Shown here: one piece after another, positions 13,021 to 22,741 of the stretch
Layout: every line of letters starts with the position of its first letter
How positions within the stretch are numbered: the stretch's first letter is position 1
Made by a program: the position numbers and the translations under genes
Source: Takakia lepidozioides
Lineage: Eukaryota; Streptophyta; Takakiopsida; Takakiales; Takakiaceae
Reading direction: 5' to 3'
Assembly: GCA_030704615.1 (NCBI GenBank)
Contig: CM060731.1
Span: forward strand, 65,514,756-65,578,755
DNA: 64,000 bases
The notes under the pieces: generated by a model
Database searches by the model: none
What the model was told of the DNA's origin: nothing
What the model saw: the letters and a program-made list of their open reading frames with translations, nothing else

Positions 13021-13411
13021 GTCTTAGAGTCAAGAAAAAGTGAATGAAATGGGTTTTTATTGCGGTAGGGTTATTGTGTGTGCTAGGTAGTAGTCATTTG
13101 TTAAAAAATGAGAGGTTGTAATCGTGAAGTACAATGCTAATCTTTCTTGCTTGGTCTCAGCAAGTGGTCACTGATACAATTTGCCACACTTCTTGATCTG
13201 GAATCTTCACGTCGGTAAATCGCAACAGTCAGAGACAAGTCTACCTCTCCTCTCTCTCTCTCTCGTTAGAACTGGAGTTTTGCTGTAAGAGTTGGCTGGT
13301 TTCCATGACTGCCTCACGTGAAGTTCCCTAAGTTCTCGTCTGATGTATCTATGGTGGTCCTATAGAGCGGTTCGAATTTCAAGTGAGTTTGGACCTTTGA
13401 CTCTTGATTCT
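13021..13411 (+). mobile_element. Putative LTR with adjacent polypurine tract and primer-binding site (left arm)
   Basis: A purine-rich tract (CTTTAAGGGGGGGC, about 13007-13020) is followed by TGTCTTAGAGTCAAG, a plausible LTR start. About 390 bp later TGGGCGTCGCCAG begins at about 13412, which looks like a primer-binding site. Having a polypurine tract on one side and a primer-binding site on the other suggests a recombined or tandem element rather than a normal 5' or 3' LTR. A second G-rich tract lies near 12938. The boundaries are tentative. The mirror copy is at about 21188-21577. Confidence 0.4.
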
Positions 13412-13575
13412 TATGGGCGTCGCCAGTTTATGTCCCGGATGGAATTCCACTCCGTCCGTATTTTGTGGCAGTAGGGAAGCAACGAGACCTTAGAAAGTGA
13501 ATTCCACTGTGCTTTTCCACTGAGCGCGAAAGAGAGCGCCAACGCCGGTGAAGGCTGTCCTTTGGCTTTTCGGGT

Positions 13576-14239
13576 GTGCGATCGTATCTAGAGGGCGAGA
13601 GAGACAAAGAGAAGGAAGTGAAAAGTACGATGAGCGGCGTCGCCGCCAGACCTCGGCAAGGCCTGCAGCGCCACCAAGTTAGTGGAGGTGTTGGCAATAG
13701 CGACAGCGGTAGCAGCGCTAAGCGAGCAAGCGGACGTTGTGCAACAGTGGGCCCCACGCGGTCAGGCGGCCTCGATCGGCTCGTCCCCCAGCTTGTTCAG
13801 CCCCGACGCCGTACAGGCAGCCAGCTCCAGCCCTCACCACAACCCCTTTACTGCCTACTCCACCATCCCTGACAGTTCGCTCCCCAGAGCAACGAGAGGT
13901 GCTGAACACAGCCGCAAACTGCTCCTGCTAGAAGACCTGCTCCTCTTGGAAGACCCCAACGCCAATGTACCCCTACCCCTAGCTCACATGTTCCTGATGC
14001 GCACCAGAGTCCAAGCTCCAGACGCCAAGTTCAAGAAGAGTCGTCCTCTTCACAACGGTCTTCTCCACCGCTGATTCCAGGTTCTTATCTCCAATCTGTG
14101 CGATTTGCTGGAGTAGGGCGTCTTCAGTGTGGGAGAGGGAGCAGCGCCCAGAATGCATTGGAAACAATTCACATCTCAGAATTAGCAAAAAGATCACCTG
14201 CAGCTTCAGCTTCAGCTCACCGACCGAAGACTCCCACAG
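13576..14239 (+). pseudogene. Gag-like leader or unknown ORF, truncated by chromovirus LTR (left arm)
   Basis: Open frames rich in Ala, Ser and Pro run downstream of the putative LTR. The longest begins in the ATKLVEVLAIATAVAALSEQ region (about 13670) and ends near 14074 after KSRPLHNGLLHR. A weak frame carrying ISELAKRSPAASASAH continues to about 14235, where chromovirus LTR sequence starts. Its position after an LTR and primer-binding site suggests a gag start, but I see no zinc knuckle or capsid motif. A one-base indel relative to the right arm (near 13755) changes the frame. I do not recognise the family. Confidence 0.3.
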
Positions 14240-14881
14240 TGTGTCGCGGCCCTTTGCCTTGAGGGCAGGGGGTCGGGACACATGAGGGGCTGCCCCTGTG
14301 GTGGGGGCAGCGGCAGCGATAGGTATGGGGGCTGAAGCACCCTTGAGTGCCCAAGGCACTCAAGGAAGCGGAGGCGCTCACTAGGTGGAGCCCCGCACAC
14401 CGGGTTGCGGTGGGGGTGGCTCCACAAGGGGTGGCGGTAGCTTAGTGGGACTTAGTTGGGGTGGTATAGGACTCACCATGGGGGCGGAGACCTCGTGGTG
14501 GAGTCGTGGGGAGTCTTGGGACTCATCACGGTCCATAGGGGCCGTGGTGAGCGGGCCAAGACTCACCGCGACTCACCACCGAGAATCGAGGGTCTTTGTG
14601 GTGGTTCGCCATAAAATGGCATGGCTGGTTGTGAAACCCCCCGCGGACAGCTACAGAAGTATATATAGGGAGTAGTAACCCCGAGAACGGTGCAAGCCCG
14701 TTGGTGTCCAAAAACTAGTGAGTAAGCAAGCGAGCCGGAAAGCGACCAAAGAGTGGGAGCTGTTCCGGACTGCCATCTACCAAAGGGAATTCCACTAGGC
14801 CCAAATAGGTGGAGGGTCTTTCGGGAGAGCGAAGGGGGGACCGTTATGTCCCGGTGAGCAGCCGAAGCTCTGAGTTGGCCC
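14240..14881 (+). mobile_element. Chromovirus LTR, 3' part (copy 1)
   Basis: This is nearly the same as 17448-18083. It contains GGAGCCCC..GGTTGCGGTGGGG, a TATA box (TATATATA, 14660-14667), the presumed transcription start region GAACGGTGCAAGCCCG, and the end GAGTTGGCCCG. The 5' part of the LTR is missing. It joins directly to RNase H coding sequence at about 14885-14915, so primer-binding site, gag, protease and RT are deleted. The inner boundary of the 13-kb arm (about 14576) falls inside this LTR. Confidence 0.75.
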
Positions 14882-14904
14882 GGCGCCACTAGGTTGGTTC
14901 CAAC

Positions 14905-16542
14905 CCAGTGAAGGTGTTCACGGACAATGTCACAGTGAATTTTTGCCACGCAGCCCAAGTTGTCCCCAAAACAACTTAGGTGGTAAGATACTTTGGCGGT
15001 GTTCGACGTGGATATCCAGTACAAACCGGGACGGGACAATGTGGTGGCCGATGCTTTAAGTAGAAAGCAGCAGCTCTTGTTGGTGTACAAGGGCGAGTCG
15101 GCACTCCAAAGGAAGATCCGGAAGGCTTGCCGGAATGAGCTGGCGAAGTCCGTGATGCAGGACTTGAGGATGGGGGTTAAATCGCAGTTCCACTTGCAAA
15201 ATGGACTGCTCCGGTATAAGCAAAAACGTCTCTATGTGCCAAAGGGAGGGATCAGAGATAGCCTTTGAGAGAATGTCATGATAGCCCACTTGCGGGCCAC
15301 GGCGGAGCCAAGCGCACTGCGGCACTCTTGAAGAAAGGGTATTTCTGGCCCAAACTGAGGGAGGAGGCAGAGGAGTATGTCAAGACATGCACCACATGCC
15401 AACAAAACCGGAGCGAGTACAAAAAGCAAGCGGGGCTGTTACAACCCTTGCCGATTCCAGAGGGGACTTGGAAAGCGTCTCGATGGATTTCATGACTGCT
15501 ATGCCGCTGTCAAAACGATTCGATCATCTGGTGGTGGTGGATAGGTTCAGTAAAATGGGCCATTTTATCCCCACCAAGGAGACGGCAACGGCGCAGGAGA
15601 CAGGGCGACTTTACTTCGCCCACGTCTTAAAGCATCATGAGTCCCGAAGGATATTGTCTCGGACCGCGATCCAAAGTTTACGAGTAAATTCTGGAGAGCA
15701 CTTTGGAAGAAGATGGGGACGGCTGAAGATGAGCACCGCCTTCCGACCTACGACGGACGGCCAAACGGAAAGAGTGAATTCCGTAGTGAAGCAATTCTTG
15801 CGGAATTACGTGTCGGCAGACCAATCAGACTGGATGGAACACTTAGACGCAGCAGAGTTCTGTTATATAACACAGACACTCCGCAACGGGAGTTTCCCCT
15901 TTCGTATTGGTCTATGGAAAAGCACCTCTGGTGCCGACAAGTTGGGCCGCCCAGGACGTTGAGGAACCGGCAGTAGCGGCGGTACTGGAAGAACGCGAGC
16001 GTTTTGTGAAGCTCGCAAAGTACAATATTGCCAAAGCTAGGAAACGGTATGAAAGGCAGGCGAATCGGAAGCGGAGGGAAGTGAAGTTTGAGGCAGGCAC
16101 AGAGGTCTGGTTGAACATCAAGAATTTCCGACTACCTCCGGAAGTGAGTCCGAAGTTCGTACCTCCGTATGCGGGACCCTTTTGCATTCGGAAGGTTATG
16201 AATGAGGATGTGTATGAATTGGAGCTGCCAGCAAACAGCAAGGTGCACCCAGTATTCCATGTCTCCCTTTTGAAACCTTACTTCAAAGATGAAGCGCGTC
16301 CGAATCGGCATCAAGTGTTGCGTCCGCCACCTATGCTGTTGGATCATGAAAATGAACCTGAGTACGAGGTGGAGGCAATACTTAAGTTGAGGAGGTTCAG
16401 GAACCGAGAAACAGAGTATCTCGTCAAATGGAAGGGCTATCATCATGTGGAGGCACCTTGGGTGCGTGCCTCAGAAATGGGAAACGCATCCGAGGCGGTT
16501 GCAGCTTTCGAAGGGCGACCTCAAAAGCGGAAGAAGCGTTGA
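14905..16542 (+). pseudogene. Ty3 chromovirus pol, 3' half: RNase H end, integrase, chromodomain
   Basis: In order: the RNase H tail (VFTDNVTVN, then DVDIQYKPGRDNVVADALSRK), the integrase zinc finger (H and H in ECHDSPLAGH, then TCTTCQQ), the catalytic core with SRWISMDFMTAM-type first Asp, an SDRDPKF-type second Asp in a shifted frame, DGQTERVN with the catalytic Glu, the GPF/L region, and a C-terminal chromodomain (YEVEAILKLRR, EYLVKWKGY). The chromodomain marks a chromovirus, which targets heterochromatin. The frame is broken by a one-base deletion at about 15266 (the related copy at 33895 has the missing base) and by shifts near 15470, 15640 and 15890. The stop codon is at 16540-16542. 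It is dead as a coding unit. Confidence 0.85.
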
Positions 16543-16576
16543 TGGGGACATCAACCTTGGAGCGTGGGGGAGGAAA

Positions 16577-18083
16577 TGCATGCTTAGCCCGGTTTAGCTA
16601 GCTCAGGAATCCGATTGCAAAAACTTGTATTCTACAAAATTTGTTATAAAGGAAATGGGTTCCAAATATTGTGCGTCCTATTGTGTTTGGGAATGGTGAT
16701 ACATGGTGTGGTTGGCTAGTGTGTAGAATGCATGCTAGCTTACAAAAATGGGAGAGGTAAATTGGGTTAATCGTGTGTTTGCGCAGTGCCGAAATCGGGT
16801 GACTCCCATCCAAGGGGCAAGGAACTTGCGCCTTCTTTGGGAGTTCACGTGCTAGTGCGCACCTGGCGTGCGCGTACTATAACTGCACTACCGAGGGGGT
16901 TGCCTTGTAGTGCGGGCTAACGCGGAAGCTACGTGCTTCCGTTCACGTACTATAATCGTGTAGCCTCGGACGAAGTCGTAGTGCGGCTTCGGCGTGTTCC
17001 CGTACCTCAGGCCAACATTCCAAGGCGGACCCAATTGTAGTGATTGGGGCGCACGGTTGGTTCAAGGTTATCTTCCTAGTCAAAGAGGTTCCAGGTGAAC
17101 CCTTGCTCAAGGTGATGCCAACAGCGGCATCATGAGCGATCGCAAGCAATGTTGTTGGCAGTAAGGCGATTCGATCCTCGGGGAGGATCGTTCCTTGGCC
17201 TTGAAGTAGGCCAGAAGAGTGCACGGGAAGTAGCTGAGAGGCTCCACCCTTGGCCGTGACTTGGATGAAGTCGGGCCGAACTAGCTAGTGGAGAGTAGAG
17301 TCAAGTGTGGGGTTTGGTTCTTTGCCATGGGACGCCATGGTACGAAACAAACTCCTTGCTGTGGGACGCCAACACTTGGATGTTCGTTTCTATCTACAAA
17401 ATGGACACGTCGATGGGAGGACATCGACTCCCTGTTGGTAGGGGTGTGTGTCGCGGCCTTTTGCCTTAGAGGCGGGGTCTGGACCATGAGGGGCCACCCT
17501 GTGGTGGGGGCAGCGGCAGCGTAGGTATGGGGGGCTTGAGCACCCTTGAAGTGCCCAGGCACTCAGGGAAGCGGAGGCGCTCACTAGGTGGAGCCCCCCG
17601 ACACCTGGTTGCGGTGGGGTGGCTCCACATGGCGTGGTGGTAGCTTAGTGGAACTTAGTGGGGGAGGTATAGGACTCACCATGGGGGCGGAGACCTCGTG
17701 GTGGAGTCGTGGGGAGTCTTGGGACTCAGCACGGTCCAAGGGGCCGTGGTGAGCGGGCCAATACTCACCGCGACTCACCACCGGGAATCGGGGTCTTCGT
17801 GGTGGTTCGCCATAAATGGCATGGCTGGTTGTCAAACCCCGCTGGACAGCTACAGAAGTATATATGGCGTAGTAACCCCGGAACGGTGCAAAGCCCGTTG
17901 GTGTCCAAAAACTAGTGAGTAAGCAAGCGAGCCGGAAAGCGACCAAAGAGTGGGGACGATTTTTCCGGACTGCCATCTACCAAAGGGAATTCCACTAGGC
18001 CCAATAATGTGGAGGGTCTTTCGGGAGAGCGAAGGGGGGACCGTTATGTCCCGATGAGCAGCCGAAGCTCCGAGTTGGCCCGC
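16577..18083 (+). mobile_element. Chromovirus 3' LTR (about 1.5 kb)
   Basis: A polypurine tract (GTGGGGGAGGAAA, about 16564-16576) follows the pol stop, and the LTR begins TGCATGCTTAGCCCGG. A second copy starts at 34272. The TATA box is at about 17859-17864. The sequence shared with the left LTR copy stops after GAGTTGGCCCG at about 18083. The LTR is long and GC-rich toward the middle, with a repeated GTACTATAA word (about 16877 and 16949). No terminal CA is clear, so the right edge may be off by some bases. Confidence 0.7.
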
Positions 18084-18640
18084 TGCCAGTTGGGAGTCAG
18101 GCGCGCGCATCAAAGCCGAGTAACTATGACGTGAAGGGGAGCTTACCGAAGTGAGGTGCGCGACACAGTGTCTGTTGAGCCCTCCCCCACTGCGCCTCTT
18201 CTGTCAGGTTTCGAGGTCCCACGCACAGTCACTTCTTCTCCAGTTGTGCAGCCTGCATTGCCGACCCCATCACTTTTACCCCACCCCCCCACATGCGCAT
18301 CTCTCATCAGACCGTACCCCCATGCCCGCTTCCGTTGTCTTTTTGCGCGCATTAGAGGGCTTTGCGCTACACTAGCGCACGTGTGCGGCTCTTCATCAGT
18401 CCACACAAATGGTACTTCTCCATTTCATCTCAGCCCAGGGACCTCGGCGTGAGCCTGTGTCACGTGAGCGCACCTGCGCTCACACGCGCCCGCCACGTCC
18501 AACCTTGCGCCAATGCCACATCACGGGCTCACTCCACGTCATCACACGGAAGGCCCAGTGTCACCACGCGCCCAGAAAGAAGTGAGTATATTCCCATCGC
18601 GGATTGGCACCCTTGTACCGCGGAAACACGCTGGACAACA
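18084..18640. other. GC-rich spacer with MULE-terminus-like words
   Basis: No gene is recognised. At about 18440-18540 it carries words such as GGCGTGAGCC, CGCTCACACGCG and CCACGTC that resemble the terminal regions at 780-966 and 50319-50450, so it may be a scrap of the same transposon family. Confidence 0.3.
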
Positions 18641-19230
18641 TAATGAAAGGCATTGGAATAAAGGATGGTATGAATGTACAGTTGGATGATAACTAGATGA
18701 TGAGTGTGAAAACTGAATGTAGATGATGATGAGGGATGGATAAGATTAAAATGGATGAATGTATATGGATGTTGAGCAATGACAAAAAGTCATGCCAGGA
18801 AGATGCAATGACCAAACTTTGACGATGCACAACGTATATGAAATGAGTGTGGAAGGTGTGTGGGGTGGATTAAGAGTACAGGATGAAGTACAATGGATGT
18901 TGACACAAGGAAAACATTCATGAATGGAGCACACATGAATACACTGTAGATGACTGCACAATGGCTATGAGAAGAGTCAGGGGGGTTTGTGAGATGATTC
19001 ATACATATTGAAAGTTGATTTTGTGATTATATTTTTTCAAGAACAACTACGTGGAGGAAGGGATTCAACGTTTTCCAGATAGTATGAAAATGAATATTAG
19101 AAGAATATAGTTCAGTCTGACTCAGAGTCAGTACAATGTATCCCCTCTCTGCATCCAGTCTAAGTATTTATAGACACCGGATCCACGCTGGATACACCTA
19201 CGGCTGGCAGTAAAAAGTCAGGGGATAGGG
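18640..19230. repeat. Degenerate GGATGAATG-type simple repeat
   Basis: Loose tandem variants of TGGATGAATG and GATGATGA run over several hundred bases with no open frame of interest. It looks like a decayed minisatellite. Confidence 0.5.
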
Positions 19231-19429
19231 ACTCGGCCGCGTGAAGTGTCATTGCTTCGGCATAAACAGAAGCAGAAAATTGGAAAGGGGGCTGTCGAAA
19301 ACATACTCGCCAGAAATGACTGTATCTCCTGAAGATCCACCGCTGCCTTTCCTGAAAGACAGCCTGAAAAAAGTTATTACTGTAACTTTGATGTTATTGA
19401 GAAAATTGAGTATGGCTCCCAAAGAGGGT

Positions 19430-19897
19430 TTAGCATTTACTCACATGAAAGTCGTTGTCGACCTGCTTATCTTCGGGATCGTCATCATTTCGAATTTGAA
19501 TCCGATCAGTCTGTGTGCCTGAAGTGGAGCCAGACAAAAAGGGGGAGGAGCACTGTGTTGTAGAGGTCAGAATCACCCTCCATGCCAAAAAGCTTCTTCC
19601 GCCTGCCTTGCATGCATGGTAAGTTGCTCCTGCACCCACACAGGAGGACATGAACAGTTTGGTGGGGGGATTTAAGCAGATGAAACTGTTGAAAGAAACC
19701 AATTCGGAAGGGAAAGAACGAACCTGTGGACACAGAAAGATCGACCACCCGTGCAGAGTGGTGCTGCATGACTCCAGCAGTATTTGCATGAACGCTGGGG
19801 ACTTTTCCTTTGCACCTCTCCAGGGAGTGCCATCTGGTCTCTTCAGAGTCTGACTGGACTGCATGAAGTTGTACAAAATGTCATCGACATGGGTCAT
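19430..19897 (-). pseudogene. Possible SAM-dependent methyltransferase-like transposon gene remnant
   Basis: Minus-strand pieces in two frames read ILLESCSTTLHGW, VVDLSVSTG, then, after an interruption, GATYHACKAGGRSF, GMEGDSDLYNTVLLPL. The pattern (D-[LA]-x-[AS]-x-x-G followed by A-x-x-x-G-R and E-x-D-x-x-x-[YF]) resembles motif I/X of N6- or N4-type DNA methylases, as found in some plant-genome repeat genes. The frame is broken between the two halves, so it is not functional as read. The assignment is weak and rests on motif spacing only. Confidence 0.25.
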
Positions 19898-20012
19898 AGG
19901 GGGTTTGATGAAACAACCCTGGTCAGAAATCTCAAAGCTGCGGATGGAGGATGGTGTCTTGGATGTGAATCTTGCACAGCAGATCGCCTCGAAGTGAGTC
20001 TCGAATTGAGTC

Positions 20013-20352
20013 GCGGTGAGTCGCGGTGAGTCTTGGCCCGCTCACCACGGCCCCTATGGACCGTGATGAGTCCCAAGACTCCCCACGACTCCCACCACGA
20101 GGTCTCCGCCCCCATGGTGAGTCCTATACCACCCCAACTAAGTCCCACTAAGCTACCGCCACCCTTGTGGAGCCACCCCCACCGCAACCCGGTGTGCGGG
20201 GCTCCACCTAGTGAGCGCCTCCGCTTCCCTGAGTGCCTTGGGCACTCAAGGGTGCTTCAGCCCCCCATACCTATCGCTGCCGCTGCCCCCACCACAGGGG
20301 CAGCCCCTCATGTGTCCCGACCCCCTGCCCTCAAGGCAAAGGGCCGCGACAC
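20013..20352 (-). mobile_element. Chromovirus LTR fragment at inner edge of right arm
   Basis: This is the mirror of 14240-14576, with the same GGAGCCCCGCACACC and GTGTCGCGGCC words on the minus strand. It stops at the arm boundary, so the TATA box and downstream LTR portion are absent here. Confidence 0.7.
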
Positions 20353-21021
20353 ACTGTGGGAGTTCTTCGGTCGGTGAAGCTGAAGCTGAAGCTGCAGGTG
20401 ATCTTGTTTTGCTAATTCTGAGATGTGAATTGTTTCCAATGCATTCTGGGCGCTGCTCCCTCTCCACACTGAAGTCGCCCTACTCCAGCAAATCGCACAG
20501 ATTGGAGATAAGAACCTGGAATCAGCGGTGGAGAAGACCGTTGTGAAGAGGACGACTCTTCTTGAACTTGGCGTCTGGAGCTTGGACTCTGGTGCGCATC
20601 AGGAACATGTGAGCTAGGGGTAGGGGTACATTGGCGTTGGGGTCTTCCAAGAGGAGCAGGTCTTCTAGCAGGAGCAGTTTGCGGCTGTGTTCAGCACCTC
20701 TCGTTGCTCTGGGGAGCGAACTGTCAGGGATGGTGGAGTAGGCAGTAAAGGGGTTGTGGTGAGGGCTGGAGCTGGCTGCCTGTACGGCGTCGGGGCTGAA
20801 CAAGCTGGGGGACGAGCCGATCGAGGCCGCCTGACCGGCGTGGGGCCCACTGTTGCACAACGTCCGCTTGCTCGCTTAGCGCTGCTACCGCTGTCGCTAT
20901 TGCCAACACCTCCACTAACTTGGTGGCGCTGCAGGCCTTGCCGAGGTCTGGCGGCGACGCCGCTCATCGTACTTTTCACTTCCTTCTCTTTGTCTCTCTC
21001 GCCCTCTAGATACGATCGCAC
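20353..21021 (-). pseudogene. Gag-like leader or unknown ORF (right arm)
   Basis: This is the mirror of the left-arm frame at 13576-14239, read on the minus strand with the same ATKLVEVLAIATAVAALSEQ and KSRPLHNGLLHR pieces. A one-base difference near 20840 shifts the frame relative to the left copy, so the two arms give different conceptual products. No family was recognised. Confidence 0.3.
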
Positions 21022-21187
21022 ACCCGAAAAGCCAAAGGACAGCCTTCACCGGCGTTGGCGCTCTCTTTCGCGCTCAGTGGAAAAGCACAGTGGAATTCAC
21101 TTTCTAAAGGTCTCGTTGCTTCCCTACTGCCACAAAATACGGACGGAGTGGAAATTCCATCCGGGACATAAACTGGCGACGCCATAA

Positions 21188-21577
21188 GAATCAAGAGTCA
21201 AAGGTCCAAACTCACTTGAAATTCGAACCGCTCTACAGGACCACCATAGATACATCAGACGAGAACTTAGGGAACTTCACGTGAGGCAGTCATGGAAACC
21301 AGCCAACTCTTACAGCAAAACTCCAGTTCTAACGAGAGAGAGAGAGGAGAGGTAGACTTTGTCTCTGACTGTTGCGATTTACCGACGTGAAGATTCCAGA
21401 TCAAGAAGTGTGGCAAATTGTATCAGTGACCACTTGCTGAGACCAAGCAAGAAAGATTAGCATTGTACTTCACGATTACAACCTCTCATTTTTTAACAAA
21501 TGACTACTACCTAGCACACACAATAACCTCCTACCGCAATAAACAACCCATTTCATTCACTATTTTCTTGACTCTAA
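21188..21577 (-). mobile_element. Putative LTR with primer-binding site and polypurine tract (right arm)
   Basis: This is the mirror of 13021-13411. On the minus strand TGTCTTAGAGTCAAG begins near 21577 after a G-rich tract, and GGCGTCGCCAGTTTATG follows near 21187. The same reservations apply as for the left copy. Confidence 0.4.
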
Positions 21578-21780
21578 GACAGCCCTCCCCTTAAAGAAAA
21601 GCCTGGTAGCAGCACTCTGCATGGGGAATACCCTCCTAATTCAATAAACCAGCCTCCCCCCTTAAAGGAAAGCCTACTAGCACTTTGCTACGAACTCAAT
21701 GAACACCTTAGTTGACTCTCAGGCAACACCCCTTCATTGAATATTGGAATGTTCACATCAAAAAAAGTATTAAAATACCG

Positions 21781-21853
21781 TGCGGCGAGCGTGGATCGAA
21801 CACGCGATCTTCAGATCTTCAGTCTGACGCTTTCCCAACTGAGCTATCCCCGC
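21781..21853 (-). tRNA. tRNA-Phe(GAA), intact copy
   Basis: The sequence is 73 nt and runs from GCGGGGATAGCTCAG (21853) to the discriminator A (21781). It has no encoded CCA, and its GAA anticodon lies in a normal seven-base loop. The acceptor, D, anticodon and T arms all close. The G5 mismatch in the acceptor stem is also found in plant cytosolic tRNA-Phe. Two positions differ from my memory of angiosperm tRNA-Phe (an A in the D-stem region and an A after GAAG). It decodes UUU and UUC codons. The gene lies about 890 bp upstream of the lipase start, in opposite orientation. Confidence 0.92.
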
Positions 21854-22552
21854 TATATAGACCTATATACTAACCGCTCTCTATATATTTACTTTATCAG
21901 CTAAATCTATAGACAGGAAAACATAATGGAGAATCGACGCTTTCCCCCCTGAATTAGCTTTGCTTCCGTCGGCTCGACAGGAACATGAAGACGAGGAAAC
22001 AGTGGAGAATTTGCGAGAGCCCAGCTGCTGCGAGATACCATCGTTCCTCGACAATTACTTTCTTCTCACTCGCTGTGGCCCGTACGCTATGCATCTGCTA
22101 CACGGAAGCGGGATGGGTAGGCAATGTGAGAGCGGATGGATTGTAGGAAGGCGTGAGTTCAGAATTGGCAGAGCATGAAGCATCGTGGTTGCAAAGTTTT
22201 GCGGGCTTCTGTGCTGAATTGGCGGGGTGGCTTTTGAGACGCCGTCTCTTTGGAATATGCTCAGCTTGGGCATGCATATGAGGTAAGGGTGAGTGTGTAT
22301 GTGCGTGTGTGCTTTTTCTGTATATAGGTTGTTGAAATTATGCACGGAGAGGAAGCATGAGCTGAAGAGTTTCCGTGTTTATTTGGGCTCAGTAGTTCCA
22401 CCTTAATTGGGGCACAGAGAAAATTGTTGTAGGGATCACCAGTTGGATACATCGTCAGGAAGGACATTTGTACTGTCTGCGTATCTGAAGTGGCACAGTG
22501 GTCATCCGATTGGCACGACTTCGTTGTGTCCAGTTTACCCCAGTGCTTCAGA

Positions 22553-22556
<4 letters not shown>

Positions 22557-22590
<34 letters not shown>
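22557..22590. repeat. (GA)n microsatellite, about 17 repeats
   Basis: This is the right-arm counterpart of the CT repeat at 12008-12050, four units shorter. It sits about 150 bp upstream of the lipase start codon, in the likely 5' region. Confidence 0.95.
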
Positions 22591-22593
<3 letters not shown>

Positions 22594-22741
22594 ATCCGGG
22601 ATTCGAATTCTGGGATCAGTGATTGGGCCCCACTGTAAAAGGAGAGCTTGTGGGATCAGGTCTCAGTTATCCTTTGCCTCATCATATAATTTCTCTTGTG
22701 CCTGGTCGCCTTCTCATTCGTGAGCGAGAACAGATTGGAGA

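Larger units (their letters stand above)
1408..14576 (+). repeat. Left arm of 13-kb inverted duplication
   Basis: This segment matches the reverse complement of 20013-33661 along its whole length. Matching features have coordinate sums drifting from about 35060 at the outer end to about 34600 inside, which reflects length differences. The arms are very similar (several protein segments are identical) but differ by single-base changes and many small indels. The left arm lacks two blocks of roughly 250 bp present on the right (near 5270 and near 3325). The outer edge is the word GGCCGCGTTGGCG. The inner edge lies in a chromovirus LTR fragment at about 14576. It could be a true segmental inverted duplication or an assembly join of two copies. 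Confidence 0.9.
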
